A stretch of DNA of 64,000 nucleotides from Rhizobium nepotum 39/7 (GTDB taxonomy: Bacteria > Pseudomonadota > Alphaproteobacteria > Rhizobiales > Rhizobiaceae): the NCBI RefSeq assembly GCF_000949865.1, contig NZ_JWJH01000016.1, forward strand, positions 30,431 to 94,430, given 5' to 3'. Each line of letters starts with the position of its first letter. Positions within the stretch are counted from its first letter, which is position 1. The position numbers were made by a program, and so were the translations under genes. The notes beneath the pieces are model-generated. The model was not told where the DNA came from, did no database searches, and saw only the letters and a list, made by a program, of their open reading frames with translations. This document shows positions 27,902 to 37,107 of the stretch, one piece after another.

Positions 27902-28152
27902 ATCTTGTCCCCTGGCAAATTAAGGGCGCACCGGGAGAACCCGGCAAGCACGGTAAAAGCTTAAGGCCAATGGTTTTTGGCAGCGATGATGGCCACGCAA
28001 CGGCGGCCCATATTTCCTGCACGGCCGCACCCGGCAGCCGAGGCAAATCATGCTGCGCAGGGTGCCAGATGAACGGGAGATGAACAAGAGCAGATGCAGC
28101 AAAAAATCATGCTGCACTGCATTGTGATCGAAACGACGGAAGCGCCACCCTG

Positions 28153-28689
28153 TTACTTGCCTGTGGCAGGGCCAACGCAGCGGGCCAGGATATCATCGAC
28201 CACCACGTCCAAAGACCTTGATGAATCAATAACCGTTGCATTGACGGGGAGATCTTCTTTCGTCACATGGAGTTGCAAGACAAATTCACGTTCGGCCGGT
28301 TTTCCACCGAACTCGTCCTCGGGCCTCTCCATCAGCCGTCGTCGCAAGGTCGCAACGTCGATATCCAGAACGAAGACCTGATCGAAGTGGTCTATAAAAC
28401 GCCAAAAGTTCCTCGAGCCGCCGCAGAAGAACGTGATCGCGTGACTTTGATCTGTCACAAGCTCCTGAACTTTTTCGACATCCCAAATATGACGCCGGTG
28501 CCGGAAGGCAATATCCCCATCGCCCTGAAACAGGGCGAGATCGATCGGCTCTCCGGTTTCAGGATCACCTTTGTAAGCCAATTCACGGTCGCCATGAATG
28601 ACGTGATAGCCGCGCTGCTGAAGTTCTGTAGCAACCGAAGTCTTGCCGGTTCCGGAGACGCCCTCGATCAAATAGTTTCTGACGCCCAT
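28153..28689 (-). CDS. P-loop nucleotide kinase-like protein
   Basis: This 178-residue protein begins with GVRNYLIEGVSGTGKTSVA, a Walker A motif at residues about 10-17. A charged lid-like region (TLRRRLMERPEDEFGG) and a short strand with DSSRSLDVVVDDI follow. This is the small nucleoside/shikimate-kinase-type fold, but the substrate motifs do not point to a named enzyme. ATG 28689 begins the domain. It is transcribed towards the barrel-like gene but separated from it by about 250 bases. Confidence 0.7.
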   Translation of the reverse strand: MGVRNYLIEGVSGTGKTSVATELQQRGYHVIHGDRELAYKGDPETGEPIDLALFQGDGDIAFRHRRHIWDVEKVQELVTDQSHAITFFCGGSRNFWRFIDHFDQVFVLDIDVATLRRRLMERPEDEFGGKPAEREFVLQLHVTKEDLPVNATVIDSSRSLDVVVDDILARCVGPATGK

Positions 28690-28865
28690 GACGCTCTCGT
28701 TCGATATTCCCCGGGTTCTTGGCCGCAGGTTTCGTGGCGATGCCTTCTGGCCTGACAGCCGCAGCTTCGAACGATATTGATAGAGAATGACGCAACGATG
28801 TCGGAAGGTTCAAACCCTTGGTATAACGCGGGCATCCCTGTTGCAGAACGCCACACGGCGCAAAA

Positions 28866-28897
28866 CGAAAAAGGCCGCAGCTTTCGCCACGGCCCTT
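28866..28897 (-). terminator. Intrinsic terminator of tig
   Basis: On the minus strand GGGCCGTGGC, GAAA, GCTGCGGCC (with two G-T pairs) is followed by TTTTTCG. It lies just after the tig stop. Confidence 0.65.
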
Positions 28898-28925
28898 CCA
28901 TTCATTCAGCTTTCGCCAAGCAAGA

Positions 28926-30404
28926 TTATTCGGCGTCGCCTTCGGCGGCCTTCTTCTTGGCCGGAGCCTTCTTCTTCGGTGCGGCTTCGTCGCCTTCAAC
29001 GGCGTCGTCAGCCTTGGCAGCAGCCTTTTTCTTGGCCGGAGCCTTTTTCTTGGTGTCCGTCTCTTCTTCGCCGTCGTCAGCCAGAAGCTCTTCCTTGGAA
29101 ACGGCCTTGTCCGTTACCGAGATTTCCGTGAGCAGCTTGTCGATGACCTTTTCTTCGAAGATCGGAGCGCGCAGCGAAGCGGAAGCACCGGGCGTGTTGC
29201 GGAAGAAATCGAGGATTTCCTTCTGCTGGCCGGGGAACTGCTGCAGCTGCTGGAACAGCGCGCGCTGCATTTCTTCTTCGGTCACTTCAACGCCGGCCTT
29301 TTCGCCGATTTCGGAGAGAACGAGGCCGAGACGAACGCGACGTTCAGCAAGCTTGCGATATTCTTCGCGGGCTTCTTCTTCCGTCGTGTCTTCGTCAGCG
29401 AAGGTCTTGCCGGACTGGGCAAGATCGGTGTTGATCTGGCGCCAGATGTTGTCGAACTCGGCGTCGACGAGGCCAGCCGGCGTGTCGAACTTGTACATTT
29501 CGTCGAGCTGGTCGAGGATCTGACGCTTGACCTTCTGGCGGGTGACGTTGCCGTACTGGCTTTCGATCTGGCCGCGAACGATTTCCTTCAGCTTTTCAGC
29601 CGATTCGAGACCGAGCTTGGTCGCCAGTTCGTCGTTGATTTCGACAGCAGCGGCAGCAGCGACTTCCTTGACGGTGACGTCGAAGGTAGCGTCCTTGCCT
29701 GCGAGGTTCGCAGCCGGGTAGTCGGCCGGGAAGGTCACGGTGATGGTCTTTTCGTCGCCGGCCTTGACGCCAACGAGCTGGTCTTCGAAGCCGGGGATGA
29801 AGCGGCCGGAACCGAGAACCAGTTCGGCATCTTCTGCGGTGCCGCCGTCGAAGGCAACGCCGTCAACCTTGCCGAGATAGTTCATGGTGACGCGGTCGCC
29901 ATCGGCGGCCTTGCCCTTCTTGGCTTCGAAGGTACGGGCGCTTTCGGCGATCTTGAGGATCTGCTCGTTGATTTCGTCTTCGGAGACTTCAACGACTTCG
30001 CGGGTAACCTTGATACCGTCATTGGCCTTCAGTTCGATGGCCGGGATGATTTCATAGGCAACGGTGAATTCGAAATCGGTTTCGGCCGAAAGGATCTTTT
30101 CGGCTTCCTGCTCGTCTTCGGTCATGGAGATCGCCGGCTGCGTTGCAGACTTCTCGCCGCGGCTGGAGAGGATTTCGGAAGGCTTTTCACGAACCAGCTC
30201 GTTGACGAGGTCGGCCATGATGGACTTGCCGTACATCTTCTTCAAATGGCCCATCGGCACCTTGCCGGGACGGAAACCATTGATGCGAACCTTGTCCTTG
30301 GCGTCAACCAGGCGCTCGTCCAGACGGGCCTTCATGTCGGCAGCCGGAATAACGACCTTGAGTTCGCGCTTCAGGCCTTCAGCCAGCGTTTCGATAACCT
30401 GCAT
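28926..30404 (-). CDS. tig: Trigger factor (ribosome-bound chaperone and prolyl isomerase)
   Basis: The 492-residue protein has the N-terminal ribosome-binding domain ([21 protein letters not shown], with the ribosome-contact GFRPGKVP loop). An FKBP-type isomerase domain follows at about 150-250 ([20 protein letters not shown]), then a helical C-terminal domain. It folds nascent chains at the ribosome exit. The last about 65 residues form an unusual tail of alternating acidic stretches and [10 protein letters not shown] repeats (two copies). The tail is longer than in E. coli and resembles histone H1-like tails. The gene is single. Confidence 0.96.
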   Translation of the reverse strand: MQVIETLAEGLKRELKVVIPAADMKARLDERLVDAKDKVRINGFRPGKVPMGHLKKMYGKSIMADLVNELVREKPSEILSSRGEKSATQPAISMTEDEQEAEKILSAETDFEFTVAYEIIPAIELKANDGIKVTREVVEVSEDEINEQILKIAESARTFEAKKGKAADGDRVTMNYLGKVDGVAFDGGTAEDAELVLGSGRFIPGFEDQLVGVKAGDEKTITVTFPADYPAANLAGKDATFDVTVKEVAAAAAVEINDELATKLGLESAEKLKEIVRGQIESQYGNVTRQKVKRQILDQLDEMYKFDTPAGLVDAEFDNIWRQINTDLAQSGKTFADEDTTEEEAREEYRKLAERRVRLGLVLSEIGEKAGVEVTEEEMQRALFQQLQQFPGQQKEILDFFRNTPGASASLRAPIFEEKVIDKLLTEISVTDKAVSKEELLADDGEEETDTKKKAPAKKKAAAKADDAVEGDEAAPKKKAPAKKKAAEGDAE

Positions 30405-30644
30405 TTTCTCAAACCTTCACATCATGGCGGCGGTGCTCAGACAGCCGTTGGTTTACTTTCGAGCACTGCGCCGGAAACGTCGTTCCCCGGCCGTGGCTTC
30501 CATTATTTCTTCACACAAGCCCCTGCCGGACAAAATTGCGCCAGCGCCGGAGACAAGGGCGCGATGGGGATGATGAACCCCGAAGCTCCCTGCATCATTA
30601 AAGATGCACTCTGGCACAAGCGTGGCACAGCCATGCTTTACTTG

Positions 30645-30727
30645 TGGTGCGGGTAGAGAGACTCGAACTCCCACGCCGAAGCGTTGGTACCTAAAACCAA
30701 TGCGTCTACCAATTCCGCCATACCCGC
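30645..30727 (-). tRNA. tRNA-Leu (anticodon TAG)
   Basis: On the minus strand the acceptor arms are GCGGGTA and TACCCGC and the D-loop is GGCGGAATTGGTAGACGC. The anticodon stem TTGGT/ACCAA encloses loop TTTAGGT with TAG at 30693-30691 on the minus strand. A long variable arm (CGCTTCGGCG) and T-loop GAGTTCGAGTC are present, and CCA is encoded at 30645-30647. Confidence 0.96.
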
Positions 30728-31387
30728 ACGTTGGGCGGCGGTATGTCACAATGTTCTGGAAGGGTCAAGCACGCCTTATCGCCGCCTTTCGTTTCATCAG
30801 GACTTTTATTGCCGCCCGTTCCGGCGCCGAAAGGCGGCAAGCCCGCTTTTGCCGAATCGCACCTGCGCAAAAGGAAGTGGCGCGGCCGCAAAACCCTTGC
30901 GAACAAGGATCGGGGAACTGCAAGTCCTGCCCCTGCCCTGCACGCCCGGCCTTACATGTTTCGACGGGAAAAGCGCGCAATATTTATGCGGCTACATGAC
31001 ATTATATATATAGGACATCCCGCCCATCGTTTTGCGAGAACGGTGCGTCTCCGACTGAATCCCGGAACCGGACGGCCTTTTGCACCCTCACTCTGCCTTT
31101 CCCTCCCCGCCCTTCACATTCAGCCGGACCGCACGGCTTGGCAGCTGCGGATGCCGGAGACTTCACCAAAAGCACATAAATTGGTCACAAATTATGCAGC
31201 AACCGCCGCAATTGAGGTCATTTACCGGTTTGCATTGCACTCCATGCATAGGTGGCATCTTGCTTTGTCTGTTTTTGTTTTGATTAAACCGATTATATTC
31301 ATGGTCATACAGAGATCGAGTTCAGCCCCGGACCTAATCCTCCCAAGACGGCCGGGAATGCTGGACAGCACGAAGAGGAAAATGACA
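30728..31387. other. 660-base intergenic region upstream of the first DUF1127 gene
   Basis: No gene with a supported start is seen. From about 30980 the base composition becomes more AT-rich (for example TATATATAGG at 31005-31014). A motif, TGCATTGCACTCCATG, lies at 31231-31246. The region probably carries regulation of the DUF1127 gene and perhaps a small RNA, but no hairpin with a T run was seen. Confidence 0.45.
31231..31246 (+). promoter_or_regulatory. TGCAnTGCACnnCATG motif upstream of a DUF1127 gene
   Basis: TGCATTGCACTCCATG here matches TGCACTGCACAACATG upstream of the second DUF1127 gene at all fixed positions. It lies 142 bases before the start codon. This may be an operator of a LysR- or similar-type regulator. 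Confidence 0.45.
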
Positions 31388-31534
31388 ATGAACATTACAC
31401 GCTCGCTGACCAACTGGCGCAAGTATCGTCAGACCGTAACCGAACTGGGCCGCATGACCGACCGCGAACTGAGCGACCTCGGCATTGGCCGCCAGGACAT
31501 CCGCCGCGTTGCACGTACCGCCGTCGGCATCTAA
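31388..31534 (+). CDS. DUF1127 small protein (first copy)
   Basis: This 48-residue basic protein reads MNITRSLTNWRKYRQTV, then LGRMTDRELSDLGI and ends RQDIRRVARTAVGI. Short single-domain arginine-rich proteins with 'xLxxMsDreLxDLGIxRxDI' are DUF1127, which occur in many copies in Rhizobiales. Some Agrobacterium members influence RNA turnover and phosphate or stress phenotypes. ATG 31388 lies eight bases after GAGGA; ATG 31382 is too close. A strong terminator at 31579 follows. Confidence 0.85.
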   Translation: MNITRSLTNWRKYRQTVTELGRMTDRELSDLGIGRQDIRRVARTAVGI

Positions 31535-31578
31535 TACGCTCCGCCGCTTAAGTGCGGCGGATGTGAGACGACCCTCCC

Positions 31579-31616
31579 AAAAGGCCTGAGGCTTCCCGCC
31601 TCCGGCCTTTTTTTCG
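31579..31616 (+). terminator. Intrinsic terminator after first DUF1127 gene
   Basis: AAAGGCCTGAGGC, TTCCC, GCCTCCGGCCTTT (one mismatch) continues into a T run. An upstream TCCGCCGC/GCGGCGGA hairpin at about 31540-31562 lies just after the stop. Confidence 0.75.
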
Positions 31617-31906
31617 TTTTGGACACCTCTCAAAATCAAGCCGCTCCGCCGCATCAGCATGCGCGCGTGACAAACAGATGAAAAATGCATCGATCAGACG
31701 GCCGCCGTTGAGACGCCAGAAGAGCCGGAAGGCCCTTTAGGCACCGTTCGAGGCAGGGAAAAGCCGGTTCGGCGCCGCCAAAACCTGCAAAACCCTGCAA
31801 AACCGCCCGAAAGACAGGCATTTCCGCTCATATTTTGCCCATACGGTAATCAAAGCCGCAAAATTAGCCGACATAGTGCACAAACGCATGGCAGTAGCCT
31901 AAATTC

Positions 31907-31922
31907 TGCACTGCACAACATG
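31907..31922 (+). promoter_or_regulatory. TGCAnTGCACnnCATG motif upstream of the second DUF1127 gene
   Basis: TGCACTGCACAACATG lies 91 bases before ATG 32013. It is the same motif as at 31231-31246, with a TATATATAAA stretch starting 11 bases after it. The repeated TGCAC units suggest two half-sites of one regulator. Confidence 0.45.
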
Positions 31923-32012
31923 GCTCAATGTCTATATATAAAACCTCAACAGCCGAGAGCACAGAAACACTGAGCCGGCCGACGAAATCAAAGAAAGATT
32001 GAGGAAACGATC

Positions 32013-32156
32013 ATGAACCCTATTCGCATCGCAAAGAACTGGATCTCCTACCGCCGCACGATCAACGAACTCGGTAGCCTCTCCAATCAGGCCCTGAGCG
32101 ACATCGGCCTGACCCGTTACGACATCCGTAACGTAGCTTCCCGTTCGTTCCGCTAA
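32013..32156 (+). CDS. DUF1127 small protein (second copy)
   Basis: The product has 47 residues: MNPIRIAKNWISYRRTI, ELGSLSNQALSDIGL and ending TRYDIRNVASRSFR. It aligns with the first copy over its whole length (N/S, 'LsxxALSDIGLtRyDIRnVA') but differs at many positions, so this is an old duplication. TTGAGGAAACG before the ATG provides a ribosome site. The strong hairpin GGCGCCTCTGGCGCC followed by TTTTT at 32223-32244 ends it. Confidence 0.88.
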   Translation: MNPIRIAKNWISYRRTINELGSLSNQALSDIGLTRYDIRNVASRSFR

Positions 32157-32222
32157 GGCGTAAACGATCGTCCCGCTGCCCGACCTCCAGGGCGCGACGA
32201 TTGAGCGACAGGTAAAAGAAAG

Positions 32223-32244
32223 CGGCGCCTCTGGCGCCGTTTTT
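32223..32244 (+). terminator. Intrinsic terminator after second DUF1127 gene
   Basis: CGGCGCC, TCT, GGCGCCG is followed by five T residues. Confidence 0.85.
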
Positions 32245-32380
32245 GATTCTGGCGGCTTTTGCGGGAATCGGCCTTCCCTCGCCGCTTATACCGGCATTCG
32301 CGATCACTCGGTTTGACGAAGCCGATGCACCTCCCCAAAGCACGCTAGGGCCAATTGCATCTGGCTCGACATTGCCACTT

Positions 32381-32507
32381 GTTTCTTCTCCCCGCCCGGG
32401 GAGAAGGTGGCCCGAAGGGTCGGATGAGGGGGCAACCTCTCAGCATATCTCTGGCCTAGCCCCCTCATCCCGCTGCCGCGACCTTCTCCCCGGCGGGGAG
32501 AAGAAAT
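32381..32507. repeat. Palindromic intergenic repeat, family A, full copy
   Basis: The same arms and GGCCCGAAGGGTCGGATGAG centre as 6556-6681, with CCCCTCATCCCGCTGCCGCG in its right half. It lies between the DUF1127 pair and trmFO in a 540-base gap with no other gene seen. Confidence 0.85.
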
Positions 32508-32695
32508 ATGCGGCGAGCGCTCTGTCCACAGGCGCCCTTGCAACTATCCCCATCGGCCTCCCACCCGCAAAAACATTTGGCTGTCATCGCCATGCATGGT
32601 AGTGCATCGCCCTGAAAAACGCGTCCTTCGGGACCCGCGCGGAACAATCACTCGAAAGACAGCCGCCGGACGGGGCCTCTGCCCCCGAGCGGCCT

Positions 32696-34153
32696 ATGGA
32701 CGCCAGTATGCAAGACAAGACCTATTCTCCCATTCACGTCGTGGGCGGCGGACTGGCCGGTTCGGAAGCCGCCTGGCAGATTGCGCAGAGCGGCGTTCCC
32801 GTCATCCTGCACGAAATGCGCGGCGTGCGCGGCACGGATGCGCATAAGGGCGATACGCTGGCGGAACTGGTCTGTTCCAACTCCTTCCGCTCCGACGATG
32901 CGACGGCCAATGCGGTGGGCGTCATCCATGCCGAAATGCGGCTGGCCGGCTCGCTGATCATTGCCTGCGCCGACAGGCATCAGGTGCCGGCCGGCGGCGC
33001 ACTCGCCGTCGATCGCGACGGATTTTCGCAGGCCGTGACGGACCAGCTTGAAAGTCACCCACTGGTGACGATCCTGCGCGAAGAAGTCACAGGCCTGCCG
33101 CCGAAGGAATGGGGCAGCAGCATCATCGCCACCGGCCCGCTCACCTCGCCGGATCTGGCGTCGGCGGTTCAGGCACAGACGGGCGAGGATGCGCTGGCCT
33201 TTTTCGACGCTATCGCCCCCATCCTGCATCGCGACAGCATCAATATGGACATCTGCTGGTACCAGTCGCGTTACGACAAGGTCGGCCCCGGCGGCACGGG
33301 CAAGGATTATATCAACTGCCCGATGGATGAGGAACAATATAACGCCTTCATCGACGCGCTGATCGCCGGCGACACGGTGGGTTTCAAGGAATGGGAAGGC
33401 ACGCCCTATTTCGACGGCTGCCTGCCGATCGAGATCATGGCCGAGCGCGGCCGCCAGACGCTGCGCCACGGCCCGATGAAACCGATGGGGCTGACCAACG
33501 CCCACAACCCCACCGTCAAGGCCTATGCTGTGGTCCAGCTTCGCCAGGACAATGCGCTCGGTTCGCTCTACAACATGGTCGGTTTCCAAACCAAGCTGAA
33601 ATACGGGGCGCAGGCGGATGTATTCCGCATGATACCGGGTCTCGAAAATGCGGAATTCGCAAGGCTCGGCGGCCTGCACCGCAACACCTATATCGATTCC
33701 CCCATCCTGCTCGATCCGTCGCTGAAGCTGAAATCGCGGCCGGACCTGCGTTTCGCCGGACAGATCACCGGCTGCGAAGGCTATGTGGAAAGCGCATCCG
33801 TCGGGCTTCTGGCCGGCCGCTTCGCCGCCGCCGAACGCAAGGGCGAACCCCCGAGCCTGCCGCCCGCCACCACCGCGCTCGGCTCGCTTCTCAACCACAT
33901 CACCGGCGGGCACCTCTCCTCCAACGATGAGCCGGGTAAACGCTCCTTCCAGCCGATGAACATCAATTTCGGCCTGTTCCCGGAACTGGAACCGGGCTCC
34001 ATCGTCAAGCCGGAAGGCGTGAAACGTTTTCGCGGCAAGGACAAGACAATCATGAAACGCCAGCTTGTCGCGGCACGGGCGTTGAAGGATTGCGCGGCGT
34101 GGCTGAATGGGAGCGAAGCCACCCCAGAAACCGTCACCGGTCAGGATCGTTGA
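32696..34153 (+). CDS. trmFO: Folate-dependent tRNA (uracil-54-C5) methyltransferase
   Basis: The 485-residue FAD protein starts with the nucleotide-binding [19 protein letters not shown] and includes [25 protein letters not shown] and [11 protein letters not shown], all typical of TrmFO (formerly gid). It makes ribothymidine at tRNA position 54, using methylenetetrahydrofolate and FADH2. The start at 32696 ([10 protein letters not shown]) has a modest GAGCGG upstream; ATG 32708 is possible. It has no operon partner. The terminator at 34160-34197 lies right after it. Confidence 0.95.
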   Translation: MDASMQDKTYSPIHVVGGGLAGSEAAWQIAQSGVPVILHEMRGVRGTDAHKGDTLAELVCSNSFRSDDATANAVGVIHAEMRLAGSLIIACADRHQVPAGGALAVDRDGFSQAVTDQLESHPLVTILREEVTGLPPKEWGSSIIATGPLTSPDLASAVQAQTGEDALAFFDAIAPILHRDSINMDICWYQSRYDKVGPGGTGKDYINCPMDEEQYNAFIDALIAGDTVGFKEWEGTPYFDGCLPIEIMAERGRQTLRHGPMKPMGLTNAHNPTVKAYAVVQLRQDNALGSLYNMVGFQTKLKYGAQADVFRMIPGLENAEFARLGGLHRNTYIDSPILLDPSLKLKSRPDLRFAGQITGCEGYVESASVGLLAGRFAAAERKGEPPSLPPATTALGSLLNHITGGHLSSNDEPGKRSFQPMNINFGLFPELEPGSIVKPEGVKRFRGKDKTIMKRQLVAARALKDCAAWLNGSEATPETVTGQDR

Positions 34154-34159
34154 AACAAC

Positions 34160-34197
34160 ACGGCATTGGCTACGAGGAATCCCTTGGCCAATGCCGT
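34160..34197. terminator. Bidirectional hairpin between trmFO and the TadE gene
   Basis: ACGGCATTGGC and its exact complement enclose a 16-base loop. It lies between the convergent ends of trmFO (34153) and the pseudopilin gene (34197). Confidence 0.65.
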
Positions 34198-34775
34198 CAG
34201 CGAACATTCCAGAATAGCCAGTCCGACTTTCCCTTCTGATATTTGTAATGTCGGGAGAAATACGGGTTGACCGCCGTCACGTATTCGAACTCGATAGCCG
34301 TATTGCTCAGAAACGAAATGAGCGGGCGATATTTATAACGGCCCGAAATCACGATTGCCGTCTCTTCGATCTTGAAGTTTCCTTCCGTCAATATCTTGTC
34401 CCACTTCACGCTTTCGGCGTTGCCAAAAAAATTGTAAGGGGTGAATTCGGTCACGGCGACCCCACCCACAAGCTTGGCGCTTCTGAGCGTCAGATCAAGC
34501 TTTTCGGGTTCGAGCGGCCGCCCGGCAGCCATGACAAAGGATTTGACCCCCGTCCTGACGCGCTCCTCAAATTCTGGGAAACGGGCCGACCAGCGGGCGG
34601 TATTGTCCACAACCGTCACGAAACGGTCATAGCTCATCCAGCCACGCCCGATTTCGATCACCATCGCCAGCACCAGAATGAGCAAAGGCATCAACAGCGC
34701 AAATTCCACCGCAGCCACGCCGGAGCGCGAACGCATCAGCGATATAGAGAGAGATTTCAACCTCTTAATAATCAT
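34197..34775 (-). CDS. TadE-like pseudopilin
   Basis: The 192-residue protein has the TadE pattern: a short basic start, then a single N-terminal membrane helix with VAAVEFALLMPLLILVLAM (the Glu of the pilin-like helix) at about residues 18-40. A mixed periplasmic domain rich in aromatic residues follows (NPYFSRHYKYQKG). Such minor pilins form part of Tad (tight adherence) pili. It is the last of three overlapping genes; its start overlaps the stop of the preceding gene by four bases. No secretion ATPase, prepilin peptidase or outer membrane pore lies nearby. Confidence 0.82.
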   Translation of the reverse strand: MIIKRLKSLSISLMRSRSGVAAVEFALLMPLLILVLAMVIEIGRGWMSYDRFVTVVDNTARWSARFPEFEERVRTGVKSFVMAAGRPLEPEKLDLTLRSAKLVGGVAVTEFTPYNFFGNAESVKWDKILTEGNFKIEETAIVISGRYKYRPLISFLSNTAIEFEYVTAVNPYFSRHYKYQKGKSDWLFWNVR

Positions 34776-35305
34776 TCCGACACCCGAACGGCGGTGATCG
34801 CCAGCGAGACATTCTGCAATTGCGGCTTGCCCCCGGAACTGGGAACGAGCAGATGGGTGGTGGGAAGAATGAATTTCCAGTCATACCCTAGCGCCAGGAG
34901 ATATTGCCCGGCGGACTTGCTCGGCGCCTCGAATTTGTTCTCGACCGGAAATACCACCGGTGCAGTAGCTAGGTCGGCATCAGCAATGGCAATGAGCGAT
35001 ATTTTCAGATCCTTTTCCGTTGTCGCGAGCAGGAAATTCGAGGCAATAACCTGCCTGAACTCCGCGTCGGTGACGGATGTTCGGCCAGCCGCCGCCTTGC
35101 GCAGATATTCAGCCCCGGCGGTGGCCGCCGTCGACATATTGAGGCTGAAGAAAAGCACAAGACTGACTTCGATGATGCCGAAGATCAGCAGGAGATAGAC
35201 CGGCAAAAGCAAACCGAACTCAATGGCGGTGGCCGCACGGATATCCGCAGCAAGCGACCGGATGAGACTGGGGAAGCCACGATGCGATATCTTAAAGCGA
35301 GTCAA
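34772..35305 (-). CDS. TadE/TadF-like pseudopilin
   Basis: The 177-residue protein has a helix with the TadE motif (RAATAIEFGLLLPVYLLLIFG) at about residues 23-45. A periplasmic region with VRVSE at the end follows. Overlap with both neighbours (14 bases with the upstream TadG-like gene, four with the next) shows tight translational coupling. The protein has no cysteine. The expected processing site before the helix is compatible with the prepilin peptidase of Tad systems, but this must be supplied from elsewhere in the genome. Confidence 0.82.
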   Translation of the reverse strand: MTRFKISHRGFPSLIRSLAADIRAATAIEFGLLLPVYLLLIFGIIEVSLVLFFSLNMSTAATAGAEYLRKAAAGRTSVTDAEFRQVIASNFLLATTEKDLKISLIAIADADLATAPVVFPVENKFEAPSKSAGQYLLALGYDWKFILPTTHLLVPSSGGKPQLQNVSLAITAVRVSE

Positions 35306-36569
35306 GATATGTCACCTCGAAAGCCGTTATAATACCGCCGAGAGTATCGCTCTTTCCAGCGGCAGCAATTGACAGCTTGTACAGGGAATAGGTGTCGACC
35401 GTGATATTGTAGCTACGACGCTCCCACCGGATTTCGTTCGCCTTCTGATGCATCTGAATGATTTTTTTATCCGGACCTAATTGCGGACGTAGCACTTGCA
35501 GTGAAATGTCGATGTCGTTCGAGCCTTCGTAATTTTGGTTACGCCCGTTGTACCAGACCGAGATTTCATATTTGCCGGGATGCATCTCCACATATTTGAA
35601 GATCGAACTATTGGCATCGGTTCTTTTCCCATCCCAGTGACTGTCGAGTTCCACCGCATAGCGGGTTGGTGGTATCCGCTCATTTTGGCCGTTGCTCAGC
35701 GAGGGCGTGTTGTTCTTCTCTTCCTCTGTTGGGCACTGCTGCCCCTGCTCGGAATTCAAGGCGTCCTTGCCATCCGATTGCGCCTTGTTGCCGTTTTTCG
35801 AATCGCTGTTTTCTTTGGGAAGAGTGGCCTGTGACGTTGGGGTGCATGTCATCCCGGCGCTTGTCTCTTTCTCCTTTTCCTGATCCCCGTAGCCCTGCCA
35901 GCCGTGGTTCTTCCGGCAATCCGCATTGCTCCAGTCCTGAAGTTCGATGCCCGGTCCCGTACCGCCATCCCATCCCAGTTCGGCATAGGTATAAACTCCC
36001 CAGCAGCCATTGGGTGTTTTGGCGGTTCTGCCGTTTTTCAGCATACGTTCCGTGCCGTTCAGCGTCTTTTCGAAGGTGTTGTTGACGACGACCTCACCGT
36101 CATGCGGATAGGGCGGAATACCGCCGCAACGGTACGACAGCTGATAGTCCAGTTTTTTCGCCCCGAACATGTCACCAAACACGGTTTTGTAGCTGAACTT
36201 GGCCTCCATATCCGTCGTCAGCCAGTCGATTTTGACGTCGCGACTGACCACATCCTGTTTGGTGGAACGGATCAGTGCGTCGAACGTGTCGAGCACGTTT
36301 TTACGGCGCACCTCATCCAACGGTACATTCGTTCGCGTCGGTTTTGTCGAACGCTCACAAGCCTGCGCAATCACCCGCTTGGATTGGCTATAATAGGCCA
36401 AAGCCCGGCCGCCTTCGAATAGAAACCCGAAAAACAGCAGGAAAACCGGCAACAGCAATGCCGTCATAATGGCGAAACTGGCCCTTCGGTCGCCTAACAG
36501 CGCCTCGAATGCATCCTTCAGTCCGTTCAGTTTTTTCTCAATACCCAACATATGCAAACGCCGCTTCAT
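35292..36569 (-). CDS. TadG-like pseudopilin with C-terminal jelly-roll-like domain
   Basis: The 425-residue protein has a TadG-like membrane helix at about residues 30-52 (RASFAIMTALLLPVFLLFFG) and then a periplasmic part with cysteines in CERSTKP and CGGIPPYP. An Asn/Lys/Glu-rich linker follows (about 240-300). The C-terminal domain at 303-425 contains YAVELDSHWDG, KYVEMHPGKYEISVWY and RSYNITVDTYSLYKL. That pattern of paired beta strands resembles carbohydrate-binding galactose-binding-like domains; classical TadG has a von Willebrand domain, which I do not see. Start 36569 is preceded by GGGATAACCAG at about 11 bases; other ATGs lie at 36551 and 36659. The linker has a different residue composition from the surrounding proteins. 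Confidence 0.72.
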   Translation of the reverse strand: MKRRLHMLGIEKKLNGLKDAFEALLGDRRASFAIMTALLLPVFLLFFGFLFEGGRALAYYSQSKRVIAQACERSTKPTRTNVPLDEVRRKNVLDTFDALIRSTKQDVVSRDVKIDWLTTDMEAKFSYKTVFGDMFGAKKLDYQLSYRCGGIPPYPHDGEVVVNNTFEKTLNGTERMLKNGRTAKTPNGCWGVYTYAELGWDGGTGPGIELQDWSNADCRKNHGWQGYGDQEKEKETSAGMTCTPTSQATLPKENSDSKNGNKAQSDGKDALNSEQGQQCPTEEEKNNTPSLSNGQNERIPPTRYAVELDSHWDGKRTDANSSIFKYVEMHPGKYEISVWYNGRNQNYEGSNDIDISLQVLRPQLGPDKKIIQMHQKANEIRWERRSYNITVDTYSLYKLSIAAAGKSDTLGGIITAFEVTYLDSL

Positions 36570-37107
36570 GAAACTGGTTATCCCGCCTCGGAAAAACGCC
36601 CGGCCCCTCCACAGACGGACAGACTCAAACACCACGGCCCAACGAAGTGTTCGGGCCATAGAAAAACAAACTCAGCAAGGGCTGATTGGCCGCGATCATG
36701 GCGGTGCGCGACAAATGGATCGGACCATTTGCAAGCATCAGATGAAAAATACTATCCCAGGCTGCCGCAAACCGGCGTCGACTGCGCGTTATATTTCATT
36801 CGAAATTCTATAGTGCGAAATAGACACGAAATGTGTAAATTAAAGATCACCTTTATTCAAAAAAATATATGCAAAATCATATACTTAATTCATGTATTAA
36901 TAATTTATAATAGCCGAAGTAAATCACATAAGAACAGGGCGAAGCATCGCCTCGGCGACAGGCCTGTGGCTATGGGCAAATCCCTTGACCGCATGACGGG
37001 CATTGCCGTCTTTTGAATACAACGAGACGGATTTGTACCTTGCCCCTGCCGCCAAGCTCGGGCAAAAAGCCCTATCCAATCACGAGACAAATGCCAGGAG
37101 ATCAAAA
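36570..37107. other. Partly AT-rich intergenic region between the TadG gene and frmA
   Basis: From about 36800 to 36930 the DNA is strongly AT-rich, with ATATATGCAAAATCATATAC and repeated TTAAT stretches, unlike the flanks. No supported gene lies in the 540 bases. It should carry the divergent promoters of the pseudopilin genes and the alcohol dehydrogenase gene. Confidence 0.5.
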
